64,000 nucleotides of DNA from Desulfomicrobium baculatum DSM 4028. Lineage in GTDB: Bacteria; Desulfobacterota; Desulfovibrionia; Desulfovibrionales; Desulfomicrobiaceae. Location of the stretch: assembly GCF_000023225.1 (NCBI RefSeq), contig NC_013173.1:3722501-3786500 (forward strand), written 5' to 3'. Positions 26,980 through 37,465 of the stretch are shown here, one piece after another. The notes beneath the pieces were generated by a model, which saw only the letters and a program-made list of their open reading frames with translations, ran no database searches and was not told the DNA's origin. A program made the translations under genes and the position numbers. The stretch's first letter is position 1, and the number at the start of each line of letters is the position of its first letter.

Positions 26980-27561
26980 TCAGGCCGGAGGGGTGATGCC
27001 TGACAGGTATTCCTCCACAGTCACGCAGGCCATGCCCGCGTCGCGGATGTCGCGGATGTTGGCCAGATGAATTTCCTGCGTGCGCGAGGATGAGGCGTCG
27101 GTGAGTAAGGTCATGTGATAGCCCAGGCTCAAGCCGTCGAAAAGGGTGGCGCGCAGGCAGAACGGCAACTGCGTGCCGGTCACGGCCAGATGCGAGATCC
27201 CCTTGCGGCGCAGGATCAGATCCAGCTCCGTGAACATGAAGGCGCTGAAGCGTTGCTTGACGATGCGGTATTCGCCTTCGATGGGCTCCAGGCCCGGCGC
27301 GATGCGGGCTCCCGGGGTGCCGGGCACCACCATGGGGCGTGTTTTCAAGGCCTCCTGGCGTGAAATTTCAACGTCGGAGCCATCGCTGCGGTATTCCCGC
27401 ACGATGTGAAAGACCGGCCGTCCCAGGTCCCGAAACGAAGTCAGGACCTTGCGGATGACGGGAATGGTGGCGTGGGCTCCTGCTACCTCGCAGGCCCCGC
27501 CGGGCACGGCGAAGTCGTATTGCATGTCGATGATCAGAAGCGCGCGGTTATGTTCGTTCAT
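26980..27561 (-). CDS. Cysteine hydrolase, isochorismatase superfamily
   Basis: 193-aa amidase-like hydrolase. The catalytic triad typical of the family is present: Asp12 in LLIIDMQYDF, Lys102 in RIVKQRFSAF and Cys135 in VTGTQLPFCLRATL. Related enzymes include nicotinamidase, ureidoacrylate and N-carbamoylsarcosine amidases, so a C-N bond is the likely target; the substrate is not identifiable. The start at 27561 was chosen at MNEHNRALL; codons further upstream give a sequence with no family match. Divergent from secA, convergent with smpB. Confidence 0.86.
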   Translation of the reverse strand: MNEHNRALLIIDMQYDFAVPGGACEVAGAHATIPVIRKVLTSFRDLGRPVFHIVREYRSDGSDVEISRQEALKTRPMVVPGTPGARIAPGLEPIEGEYRIVKQRFSAFMFTELDLILRRKGISHLAVTGTQLPFCLRATLFDGLSLGYHMTLLTDASSSRTQEIHLANIRDIRDAGMACVTVEEYLSGITPPA

Positions 27562-27700
27562 GGCTGCCTTCTTGCGGTTGTCATTGTAAAAAATCTGCCC
27601 TAGTGCGTGAACTCGGGGCATTGGTCCGATTTCTAGCCGGAGCACCCGCCCCCGGCAAGAGACTCTTTTATCCCCCAAGACCAGCGAGTCGGGAGTATTC

Positions 27701-30217
<2,517 letters not shown>

Positions 30218-30221
30218 CCAG

Positions 30222-30254
30222 AAAACCCCGGTGCGAGCCGGGGTTTTCGTTTGT
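30222..30254 (+). terminator. Rho-independent terminator of secA
   Basis: A 10-bp perfect stem AAAACCCCGG / CCGGGGTTTT (30222-30231 and 30238-30247) with loop TGCGAG. The T-rich side of the stem and the bases that follow form the U-tract. It starts five bases after the secA stop. Confidence 0.9.
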
Positions 30255-30289
30255 GGGGGAAAGGAAGAATGCCCCCGGCGCACGAGGGA

Positions 30290-30385
30290 CCCGTAGGGGC
30301 GAAAAATCTTTCGCCCCTCTCTTCTTCGGCCATCCCGCAGCGTAACAAAAGGCAGCGGGGGCGAAAGATTTTTCGCCCCTACGGG
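30290..30385. repeat. Paired palindromic repeats (REP/MITE-like), inverted
   Basis: Two 28-bp sequences, 30290-30317 and 30358-30385, are perfect reverse complements separated by 40 bp. Each copy is itself an imperfect palindrome with arms GGGGCGAAA and TTTCGCCCC. The arrangement is typical of bacterial intergenic REP doublets, and it lies between the terminators of secA and of the convergent transporter operon. No coding potential is apparent. Confidence 0.85.
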
Positions 30386-30422
30386 GGGTCGGCATCGTCG
30401 TCGAACCTCGCATTTCCCGGCT

Positions 30423-30473
30423 GGATAAAAAAGAACGGCGCAGGCCGGGGAGCATACCCCGGCCTGCGCCGTT
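30423..30473 (-). terminator. Terminator of the glycine-betaine transporter operon
   Basis: A 17-bp perfect stem: AACGGCGCAGGCCGGGG at 30434-30450 and its complement at 30457-30473, with loop AGCATA. On the minus strand the stem is followed by CTTTTTTATCC, giving the U-run. It lies 23 bp after the end of the substrate-binding protein gene. Confidence 0.92.
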
Positions 30474-30496
30474 TAGCGTCGTGTTTCTGTCCGCCG

Positions 30497-31336
30497 TTAC
30501 TTGCCCATCCAGCCCTTCACGGTCTTGGGATATTCCTTCAGGAAACGCTGGGCGTTTTCTTCGGGGCTTCCGCCTTCCTGGTTCCAGGCCATGACCATCT
30601 GCAGCTGGGCCGGAGAATCCCACTTGAAGTTGGAGAAGAAGGCATGAACTTCAGGCATGTCCTTTTTGAGACCCTTGCGCACGATGGCCTCGATCTGTTC
30701 TTCGCCACCCAGGACACCCTTGGGGTCTTCCAGATATTTGAGTTCCCACTTGCCGAACATCCAGTGCGGGGACCAGGCGGTGACGACCACCCACTCCTTG
30801 TTCTTGATGGCATTGTCCAGGGCCGCCGTCATGGTCGCGCCGGAGCCTTCCATCAGTTCGAGCTTGTCCAGCTTGTAGTCGGCCATGGCCTGCTCGGACA
30901 GCTTCATGAGCCCGGCGCCCGGGTCGATGCCGATGATCTTGCCGCCAAATTTGTCGGCGTTGGCGTTCAGCTCCTCAATGGAGTCTATGGTCACGTAGGC
31001 CGGCACGGCCCAACCCAGCTTGGCCCCGCCGGAGACGACGGACACCTTTTCGACCTTGTCCTTGACCTTGGCATAATAGTCGGCGTGGGTCACGGGCAGC
31101 CATGCGGTGACCATGGCGTCAACGTCGCCGGTGCCCAGGGCCTGCCACATGGCTGCCGCGGCCACAGGCAGGGTCTCGACCTCATAGCCCATCTCTTCCA
31201 GGGCGGCCTGGGCCACCGCGGTGCTGGCCGTGGCGCAGTCCCATTCAACGTAGGCCAGGCGGACCTTGCCCTTGGCGGCCAGGGCCGGTTGGATCAAAAG
31301 CATCAGGCATGCGATGGTGAGTAGAATTTTTTTCAC
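30497..31336 (-). CDS. proX: Glycine betaine/proline ABC transporter, substrate-binding protein
   Basis: 279 aa with an N-terminal signal peptide (basic KK, hydrophobic ILLTIACLMLLIQPALA, cleavage near residue 20). The mature OpuAC-type domain contains VRLAYVEWDCATASTAVAQ, WLPVTHADYY and VVVTAWSPHWMF, whose aromatic residues are of the kind that cage quaternary ammonium groups. GTG start at 31336 is supported by AAAGGAG seven bases upstream. Last gene of a proV-proW-proX operon; periplasmic. The osmolyte could be betaine, choline or proline betaine. Confidence 0.9.
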   Translation of the reverse strand: MKKILLTIACLMLLIQPALAAKGKVRLAYVEWDCATASTAVAQAALEEMGYEVETLPVAAAAMWQALGTGDVDAMVTAWLPVTHADYYAKVKDKVEKVSVVSGGAKLGWAVPAYVTIDSIEELNANADKFGGKIIGIDPGAGLMKLSEQAMADYKLDKLELMEGSGATMTAALDNAIKNKEWVVVTAWSPHWMFGKWELKYLEDPKGVLGGEEQIEAIVRKGLKKDMPEVHAFFSNFKWDSPAQLQMVMAWNQEGGSPEENAQRFLKEYPKTVKGWMGK

Positions 31337-31352
31337 AGGTAACTCCTTTGTT

Positions 31353-32189
31353 TTAGTTTTCTTTTCGGGTGCCAAGCTTCTGCAGCACCCGGTCCAGGAT
31401 CATGGCCACAATGACGATGGCGATGCCCGCCTCGAATCCGCGTCCCATCTGCAGGCGCTGGATGGCTTTCCAAACTTCGCCGCCCAGACCCTTGGCGCCG
31501 ATCATGGACGCGATGACGACCATGGACAGGGCCAGCATGACTGTCTGGTTGATGCCGGCCATGATGGTCGGCGCGGCCAGGGGCAGATCCAGCTTGTACA
31601 GCCGCTGCATGCGAGTCGCGCCGAACGCGGTGGAGCATTCCACAAGTTCCGCGGGGATCTGGCGGATCCCCAGGCACGTGAAACGGATCGCCGGCGGCAT
31701 GGAAAAGATGACGGTGGAAAAAATGGCCGCAGTCTTGCCCAGGCCGAAAAAAGGGATGGCCGGGATCAGGTAGACAAAGGCGGGCATGGTCTGCATCACG
31801 TCGAGGATGGGCATGACCACTCTGTATGTGCCCTTGCTGATGGCTGCGCAGATGCCCAGCGGCACGCCGATGGCGATGGCGCAGAGCGTGGCGACCAGGA
31901 CCAGGGCGATGGTGCTGACCGTGGCGGTCCAGAGTCCCATGTTCCAGATCAGCGCCAGGCCAAGGGCGCTGCCCAGGGTGAGTTTGCGCTCCTTGGTCAG
32001 GAACCATACACCGGCGCCCACCAGCACGATGAACACCGGGATGGGGATGAGCAGCAGTCCGCTCTCCATGGCCCCAAGAAGCATCTCGACAATTTCGGCG
32101 CTGGCTTTGGTGATAAAGGACAGATGCTCGACCAGAAAGTCAATGCCCGTCTCGATGACCTCGCCTACCGGAAGTTTGTACTCGTTCAT
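31353..32189 (-). CDS. proW: Glycine betaine/proline ABC transporter permease
   Basis: 278-aa inner-membrane permease with about six helices after an N-terminal extension of roughly 45 residues. The binding-protein-dependent transport domain carries VMPILDVMQTMPAFVYLIPA and the EAA-like loop ECSTAFGATRMQRLYKLDLPLA, which docks with the ATPase. ATG overlaps the proV stop by four bases (ATGA at 32186-32189), with AGGAGG upstream. Confidence 0.92.
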   Translation of the reverse strand: MNEYKLPVGEVIETGIDFLVEHLSFITKASAEIVEMLLGAMESGLLLIPIPVFIVLVGAGVWFLTKERKLTLGSALGLALIWNMGLWTATVSTIALVLVATLCAIAIGVPLGICAAISKGTYRVVMPILDVMQTMPAFVYLIPAIPFFGLGKTAAIFSTVIFSMPPAIRFTCLGIRQIPAELVECSTAFGATRMQRLYKLDLPLAAPTIMAGINQTVMLALSMVVIASMIGAKGLGGEVWKAIQRLQMGRGFEAGIAIVIVAMILDRVLQKLGTRKEN

Positions 32190-33379
32190 GCGGCACCTCC
32201 TCTTTCAGCCAGGGCCGCGACCAGAGTGCCGCGCACAATGACTCCCTTGAACTTGTTTGCTTCGTCGACCACGGCCAGGGGATACGGCAACTCCGCCATG
32301 ATGGTGAAAAGATCCTGGGCCGGCGTTTCCGGATACACGGTCTTGATGTCCGTACAGATGGCCTCGGTCAGGCTCCCTTCGCCGCGCTGGGCCAGGATGG
32401 CGGCAGCATCGGCGGACACGATGCCCACCAGACGATGCGTGTGGTCGACCACGAAAAGATGGGCGATGTTGTGCTTGCGCATCTTGCGCAGGGCCGCGCG
32501 GGGACCGTCGGTGCGCAGATAGGCTACGGCCTCGCTGTGCTTCATGACGGACTCGGCGGTCAGGACCTTGGTGATGTCCACGTCCTCGACAAAGCGCGCC
32601 ACGTAATCGTCGGCGGGATGGGTCAGGATTTCCTCCGGCGAGCCGATCTGCACGATGGCGCCGTCCTTCATGAGAATGATGCGGTCGCCGAGCTTCAGGG
32701 CTTCGTCCAGATCATGGGAAATGAAGACGATGGTCTTTTGCATCCGTTCCTGCAGGTTGATGAGTTCGTCCTGCATGTCGCGGCGAATGAGGGGATCGAG
32801 CGCGCTGAAGGCCTCATCCATGAGCAGGATGTCCGGGGAAAGGGCCAGCGCCCGGGCAAGCCCGACACGCTGCTGCATGCCGCCGGACAACTGGCGCGGG
32901 TATGACGCGCCCCATCCGTCAAGGCCGACCAGGGAGAGGGCCTCGTCGGCGAGCTTCAGGCGCTGCTCCTTGTCCATGCCTTGAATCTCAAGGCCCAGGG
33001 CCGCATTTTCGAGCACTGTGCGGTGCGGAAAGAGGGCGAAATTCTGAAAGACCATGCCCATCTTGCGCTGTCGCAACTGGCGCAGTTCGTCTTCACCCAT
33101 GGTCAGGACGTCGCGCCCGTCGATGAGGATCTTGCCCGCGGTGGGCGTGATCAGCCGGTTCAGACAGCGCACCAGCGTTGATTTTCCGCTGCCGGACAAG
33201 CCCATGACAACCACGATCTCTCCTTCATGCACTTCGAAGGTGGCGTTGTTCACGCCCACGCCGTGCTTGATGGAGGACATGATGTCGTCCTTGCTTTTGC
33301 CCTGGGACAGCATCTCCAGAGCTTTTTTTGGGTTGGGGCCGAAAATTTTATACAGACCTTCAACATATATTTTTGCCAT
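32186..33379 (-). CDS. proV: Glycine betaine/proline ABC transporter ATP-binding protein with CBS domains
   Basis: 397 aa. Walker A GLSGSGKSTLVRCLNRL (near 60), Q-loop MVFQNFALFPHRTVLEN, signature LSGGMQQRVGLARAL, Walker B ILLMDEAFSALDPLIR and H-loop FISHDLDEAL. After about residue 270 it has two CBS motifs (LRKMRKHNIAHLFVVD and the following segment), which in OpuA sense ionic strength and gate transport. First gene of the operon, with AAGGAG before the ATG. A near-perfect palindrome lies about 110 bp upstream. Confidence 0.95.
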   Translation of the reverse strand: MAKIYVEGLYKIFGPNPKKALEMLSQGKSKDDIMSSIKHGVGVNNATFEVHEGEIVVVMGLSGSGKSTLVRCLNRLITPTAGKILIDGRDVLTMGEDELRQLRQRKMGMVFQNFALFPHRTVLENAALGLEIQGMDKEQRLKLADEALSLVGLDGWGASYPRQLSGGMQQRVGLARALALSPDILLMDEAFSALDPLIRRDMQDELINLQERMQKTIVFISHDLDEALKLGDRIILMKDGAIVQIGSPEEILTHPADDYVARFVEDVDITKVLTAESVMKHSEAVAYLRTDGPRAALRKMRKHNIAHLFVVDHTHRLVGIVSADAAAILAQRGEGSLTEAICTDIKTVYPETPAQDLFTIMAELPYPLAVVDEANKFKGVIVRGTLVAALAERGGAA

Positions 33380-33488
33380 TCAAACTCCTTGGCTAACATT
33401 GGCAAAGTGCGCGTTTTTGCGCGCCTTTTTGCAGCATTGGGTAGACTAGGGGAAAAATGCGGAAGATCAAGGGGAGGGAGCGGGGATG

Positions 33489-33514
33489 TATCGGGTATGC
33501 ATGGATACCCGATA
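33489..33514. promoter_or_regulatory. 26-bp near-perfect palindrome upstream of the proVWX operon
   Basis: Arms TATCGGGTAT (33489-33498) and ATACCCGATA (33505-33514) are exact reverse complements; the 6-bp centre GCATGG is symmetric except for its outer pair. It lies between proV and the upstream PAS-LuxR gene on the same strand. No U-run follows on the minus strand, so an operator is more likely than a terminator. Confidence 0.6.
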
Positions 33515-33516
33515 AC

Positions 33517-34644
33517 CTAAAATGGAGGGTGCTGTTGCACGAAGGCGGAAAGAGAGATCGGACCGCCTTTGAGCCCGAGCTTGCGGCGAATGTTCTTGCG
33601 GTGCGTCTGCAGGGTTTCAAAGGAGATGCCGAGTTCTTCGGCGATGGCCCGGCCTTGCCAGCTCTGCTGGATGAGACGGCAGATATCCATTTCGCGGGGA
33701 GTCAGCCTGGCAAAGAGATTTGCGGATTCCGGCGCGGTCACGCCCATGTCGGCGATCTTTTCTTCCAGGGCCGACCTGTAGGCTTGGCGTACGAGGGGGG
33801 AATCCTCAAGTGCGATACGCTCCACCGTTGGCAGCACTTCTTCGCGGACCTGTTGCACCAGCTCGTCTTTGAGTTCTTGGCGCTCTTCTTCCACGTTGCG
33901 CAGAACCTGTTTCAAGGCCGTGTTCATGTCCGCGACTGCCAGCCTGCTTTGGGCCAGGTCACGTTCCAGGGCGATGCGTCCGCGCAGGTCGCGCATCATG
34001 AATTGAAACAGGCGCACTTCCCCCACGCTCAGACATCGAACGCCAAGCTTGACCGGTGTTTCCTGGCCATCCGGTCTGAGGGCGGTGAGGGCTCCGCGCC
34101 AGGATGCGCCATTTTTCAGCGCTCTGGCCGAGGCCAGGATTCGCGCCTCGTCCACGGCGCGCAGGATGCTTCGGAAACTGGTTCCGGTCAGGGGCTCATC
34201 TCCTCTGCCATACAGGGAGTGGGCTTTGCGGTTGGCCGCAAGGATGCGGAATTGTCCATCCGTGAGCAGGATGGCATCGCGCGCGTCGTTGAACACGGCG
34301 TTGAAAACGGCGTAGTCCAACGTGGCGGCAGAGGGTTCGGGACTGTCCGCAGCGAGAATGCCAAGCTGTGAGGAGATCCCCACGGTGACCAGGACACCTC
34401 CCGCCGGCGCAAGAGTCCTCGGCAGCGGGATGATCCGCAGGCTCACGGGTTGGCCCGAAGGTCCGGTCAGGGTGTGGGTGGTTTCAGCGGAAAGGCGGGC
34501 CAATAGGAGCTCTCCGTCCGGGCAGTCTATGCCCAGGGCGTCGCACAGTGATGTGCCGGGAGACAGGTCCCATTCCTCGAACTCTCCCGCGTGCGCTTCG
34601 ACAATGCGCCCTTTGGCGTCGCAAAAGAAGAATACCGTCGGCAT
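33517..34644 (-). CDS. PAS-domain transcriptional regulator with LuxR-type HTH
   Basis: 375 aa. The N-terminal region (1-105) lacks clear motifs. A PAS domain spans about 115-225 (FNDARDAILLTDGQFRILAANRKAHSLYG). A helical linker follows (EEERQELKDELVQQVREEV), then a LuxR-type helix-turn-helix at 315-370 (LTPREMDICRLIQQSWQGRAIAEELGIS). No receiver domain, so a ligand or redox signal is probably sensed by PAS. It lies immediately upstream of proVWX with a palindrome between, which suggests that it controls osmolyte uptake; that link is inference. An ATG at 34644 follows GAGGGGA. Confidence 0.86.
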   Translation of the reverse strand: MPTVFFFCDAKGRIVEAHAGEFEEWDLSPGTSLCDALGIDCPDGELLLARLSAETTHTLTGPSGQPVSLRIIPLPRTLAPAGGVLVTVGISSQLGILAADSPEPSAATLDYAVFNAVFNDARDAILLTDGQFRILAANRKAHSLYGRGDEPLTGTSFRSILRAVDEARILASARALKNGASWRGALTALRPDGQETPVKLGVRCLSVGEVRLFQFMMRDLRGRIALERDLAQSRLAVADMNTALKQVLRNVEEERQELKDELVQQVREEVLPTVERIALEDSPLVRQAYRSALEEKIADMGVTAPESANLFARLTPREMDICRLIQQSWQGRAIAEELGISFETLQTHRKNIRRKLGLKGGPISLSAFVQQHPPF

Positions 34645-34740
34645 TGGTGAATCCCCTCGAGTTTTTTGCCGCGGTTCCGGCCAGGCGTGGGCCCGCCGGG
34701 ACGCAGCGAAATTTTTCGATCCGCCCCAGGCTAGAGGATG

Positions 34741-34795
34741 CCGGAAAAAAACACAACAGTCGTAAGCGGTTATTGCGTGTCGTGTTTTTTACCGG
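34741..34795. terminator. Bidirectional-type terminator hairpin after the response regulator operon
   Basis: Arms at 34741-34758 (CCGGAAAAAAACACAACA) and 34778-34795 pair at 16 of 18 positions. The A- and T-runs lie within the stem, giving a U-rich side on either strand. It sits about 70 bp beyond the stop of the leftward regulator gene, ahead of the PAS-LuxR gene. Confidence 0.55.
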
Positions 34796-34845
34796 TTTCT
34801 CTCGTTGCCCTGCTGCCGGTCGCACTCCGGGGATGTTTTCCGCAT

Positions 34846-34862
34846 CGGGTCAAAATGATCCG
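34846..34862. promoter_or_regulatory. TCA-N3-TGA palindrome, copy C
   Basis: CGGGTCA-AAA-TGATCCG: 7-bp arms with one G:T mismatch. Read on the other strand it contains TCATTTTGA, the same core as the sites at 38839 and 40515. It lies three bases after the regulator stop codon and about 200 bp upstream of the PAS-LuxR gene. No sigma-54-like promoter was found beside this copy. Confidence 0.4.
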
Positions 34863-34865
34863 GCG

Positions 34866-36242
34866 TTATTTGCTCAGGAAGTTGGCATTTTGCGTGCCCA
34901 CTTCGGTCAGCCTGTACTCTTCGAGCTTTCTGTACAGCGTCTTGCGTCCGATTCCCAGGACCTGGGCCGCGCGGGATTTGTTGCCCTGCACGGCATGCAT
35001 GACCATGCTGATGTGCGAGCGTTCCAGTTCTTCGAGGGTCGAGAACCCCTTTTCGCGCGGGTTTTGGCAACTCTTCTGGCAAAATGGCAAGGCCTGGACG
35101 TTTATGATGTTGTTCTCGGCCAGGATCATGCCCCGCTCAATGATGTTTTTGAGCTCGCGCACATTGCCGGGCCAGGGGTTGTCCATGAGCTGTTGCATGG
35201 CTCGCGGAGATATCTTGTACTCCTGTCCGTCCTTGGCCAGGGAGACGAGAAAGTATTCGACCAGGGCCGGGATGTCTTCGCGGCGTTCACGCAGCGGCGG
35301 CAGCTCTATATTGAAGACGTTGATGCGGTGGTAGAACGCGTCGTGAAACCGGCCTGCCGCAACCTCCTTCTCCAGGTCCTTGTTGGTGGCAAAGATGAAG
35401 CGCACGTCCACGCAACGCTCCTCCTTGTCGCCCACGCGGCGGAAATGCTGGGTTTCAAGTACGCGCAGGAGCGCGCCCTGCAGCTCCAGGGTCAGTTCGC
35501 CGACCTCGTCGAAGAAGAGCGTGGCCTTGTGCGCCAGAGACAAGAGCCCGTCATGACTGCGGTCCGCTCCGGTAAAGGCCCCTTTGCAGTAGCCGAACAG
35601 CTCGCTTCTGAGCAGTTCCTTGTCGAACGTGCCGCAGTTTTTGATGATGAGTGGCTGGTCCGCGCGCCTGCTTTTGGCGTGCAGGGCCGCAGCGGCCACG
35701 TTCTTGCCCGTGCCGCTTTCGCCGGTCAAAAGAACCGGCACATCGGTCGGCGCGGCTTTTTCGATCAGATAGCGGACATCCTGCACGGACTTGGAATGGC
35801 CAATGAACTTGGGCATGGATTTGTGTTCCGAATTATGGCGCAGCAGTTCGTTTTCCCGCTGCAGCCGGACCCTCTGGTAGGCCTTTTCGATGACTTGTTC
35901 CATGCGATCCAGGGAAAAGGGCTTGGTGATATAGTCGTAGGCCCCGTTTTTCATGGCCTGAACTGCGTTGTCCACGTCGGCGTAGCCGGTGATGAGGATG
36001 ATGGCCACGTTGGGCACCGTTTCAAGCAGCTTGGTCATGAGTTCAAGCCCATTGGCGTCAGGCAGGCGGATGTCCAGGATGATGATGTCGTAATAATGCT
36101 TGTGCAGGTGCTCAAAAGCCTCTTTCGCGCTGCCCACGGTGTGGATGGTGCGGCCAGGCGAGGCCAGTTCGCGGGAGAAGAGCTTGCGTATGTTTGACTC
36201 GTCATCCACGACGAGGATTTCAATGGAATTGAAGATGCTCAT
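34866..36242 (-). CDS. NtrC-family sigma-54 response regulator (alcohol dehydrogenase locus)
   Basis: 458 aa. Receiver domain 1-125 with phospho-acceptor Asp57 (IIILDIRLPD) and the conserved Thr/Lys (LITGYAD, ITKPFS). AAA+ domain with Walker A GESGTGK (174-180) and an intact GAFTGA loop (221-226) for sigma-54. Fis-type HTH at the C-terminus (GNKSRAAQVLGIGRKTLYRKL). Its ATG overlaps the kinase stop by four bases. Third gene of an adh-kinase-regulator operon. Sigma-54-like promoters and matching palindromes flank the adh genes, so it is probably their activator. Confidence 0.93.
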   Translation of the reverse strand: MSIFNSIEILVVDDESNIRKLFSRELASPGRTIHTVGSAKEAFEHLHKHYYDIIILDIRLPDANGLELMTKLLETVPNVAIILITGYADVDNAVQAMKNGAYDYITKPFSLDRMEQVIEKAYQRVRLQRENELLRHNSEHKSMPKFIGHSKSVQDVRYLIEKAAPTDVPVLLTGESGTGKNVAAAALHAKSRRADQPLIIKNCGTFDKELLRSELFGYCKGAFTGADRSHDGLLSLAHKATLFFDEVGELTLELQGALLRVLETQHFRRVGDKEERCVDVRFIFATNKDLEKEVAAGRFHDAFYHRINVFNIELPPLRERREDIPALVEYFLVSLAKDGQEYKISPRAMQQLMDNPWPGNVRELKNIIERGMILAENNIINVQALPFCQKSCQNPREKGFSTLEELERSHISMVMHAVQGNKSRAAQVLGIGRKTLYRKLEEYRLTEVGTQNANFLSK

Positions 36243-37465
36243 GTATCCAGATCCTTGTTGTTGGCTGAAAATCCTGTCGGGAGCATGACCCGAAAGGCGG
36301 AACCCTTGCCGGGTTCGCTGCAGACGTGGATTTCCCCGCCGTGCATTTTGATGATGTTGTAGCAGATGGACAGGCCGATGCCGATGCTGTGCCCTTTGGT
36401 CTTGGTGGTGAAGAACGGGATGAAGAGCTTGTCCAGGGTTTCCGGGGGGATGCCCTGGCCTGTGTCCTCGACGATCAGCGCCGCGCGGTCGGGTCTGTCC
36501 ATGCTGGTGCGGATGGTGATGCTTCCTTTTGACTCAATGGCGTCCATGGCGTTGAGGACGAGGTTCAGGAGGACCTGCTTGAGTTCTCCCTGAGCGCCAC
36601 GGATGGTCACCGGTTCCGGGCACAGATCCTGATGCAGGGTGATGCCTGGGTGCAATTTGATCTGGTGGTGCAGGATCTTCAAAGACCCAGCGACCAGAGA
36701 ATTTAAGTCTATCGTATTGAATTTGCATGTTTTTTGACTGCTGAACGAGAGCAGATTCCCGACAATGTCCCGGCACCGGTTGCATTCTTCGAGGATGGTG
36801 GTCGTATAGTCCGTGAAATCTTCCAGGATTCCCTGTTCCGTGTCCTTGTCCAGCAGGGTCCCGAGGTAGGGCAGACGGCGCTTCAGGGCTTCGGAAAAGC
36901 CGCTGATGGCCGCCAGGGGGTTGTTGATCTCATGGGCCACGCCTGCGGCCAAGAGGCCGATGGTGGCCATTTTTTCGGCCTGGTAATACTTGGCCTGATA
37001 CTCTTTTTCCATGGTCACGTCGCGCTTTGAGACAAGGACCGTGCGTACATGGCTCTTGTCGTCGAACATGGGCGAGGCCACGACTTCGAAGTGCAGGCTG
37101 CGGTCCGGCCTGTGGTCTATATATGATGCCCGGTCGGGCTTCCCGGTTTGCAGGGCCGTGCGCAAGGGGCAGACTTTGCAGGGCTCGGAGCCTCCCCGAA
37201 AGACCTGATAACAGAAGAGGCCTTCCGGATGCGGGATGTCGAAATAGTCGTGGAAGACTTTGTTGACGTAGACAATGCGGTAATCCGGCGAAACCACTGC
37301 CAAAAGATCCATGATTCCGTTCAGGATGTCCTGGATTTCCTGCTTTTTTCTTTCAAGCTCCGCGTTGTAGGTCTCCAGCTCGCCCATTTTTTCCTGCACT
37401 TCGCGGAAAAATCCGAGCTTGGTATATTCAGGCCCGACGATGTCGCTGAGCGTGGTCTTGCCCAT
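36239..37465 (-). CDS. PAS sensor histidine kinase
   Basis: 408-aa soluble kinase without membrane segments. An N-terminal coiled coil (about 20-48) leads to a PAS domain (50-150) with three clustered Cys (85, 96 and 99 in FCYQVF and PCKVCPLRTAL) that could bind a metal/cluster or respond to redox. The HisKA phospho-acceptor is His178 (GVAHEINNPLAA); the HATPase has N-box NLVLNAMDAI and G-boxes VEDTGQGIP and GHSIGIGLSI. The start overlaps the adh stop by one base (TGATG) and has AGGAGG eight bases before it. Cognate partner is the next gene. Confidence 0.92.
   Translation of the reverse strand: MGKTTLSDIVGPEYTKLGFFREVQEKMGELETYNAELERKKQEIQDILNGIMDLLAVVSPDYRIVYVNKVFHDYFDIPHPEGLFCYQVFRGGSEPCKVCPLRTALQTGKPDRASYIDHRPDRSLHFEVVASPMFDDKSHVRTVLVSKRDVTMEKEYQAKYYQAEKMATIGLLAAGVAHEINNPLAAISGFSEALKRRLPYLGTLLDKDTEQGILEDFTDYTTTILEECNRCRDIVGNLLSFSSQKTCKFNTIDLNSLVAGSLKILHHQIKLHPGITLHQDLCPEPVTIRGAQGELKQVLLNLVLNAMDAIESKGSITIRTSMDRPDRAALIVEDTGQGIPPETLDKLFIPFFTTKTKGHSIGIGLSICYNIIKMHGGEIHVCSEPGKGSAFRVMLPTGFSANNKDLDT

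Noticed and set aside
30251-31324. 357-codon rightward frame across the REP repeats and proX
   Set aside because: It starts in repeats and continues antisense to proX, whose signal peptide and family motifs are clear on the minus strand.
34548-36197. 549-codon frame antisense to the NtrC-type regulator
   Set aside because: Shadow; the minus strand carries Walker A, GAFTGA and HTH motifs in the right order.
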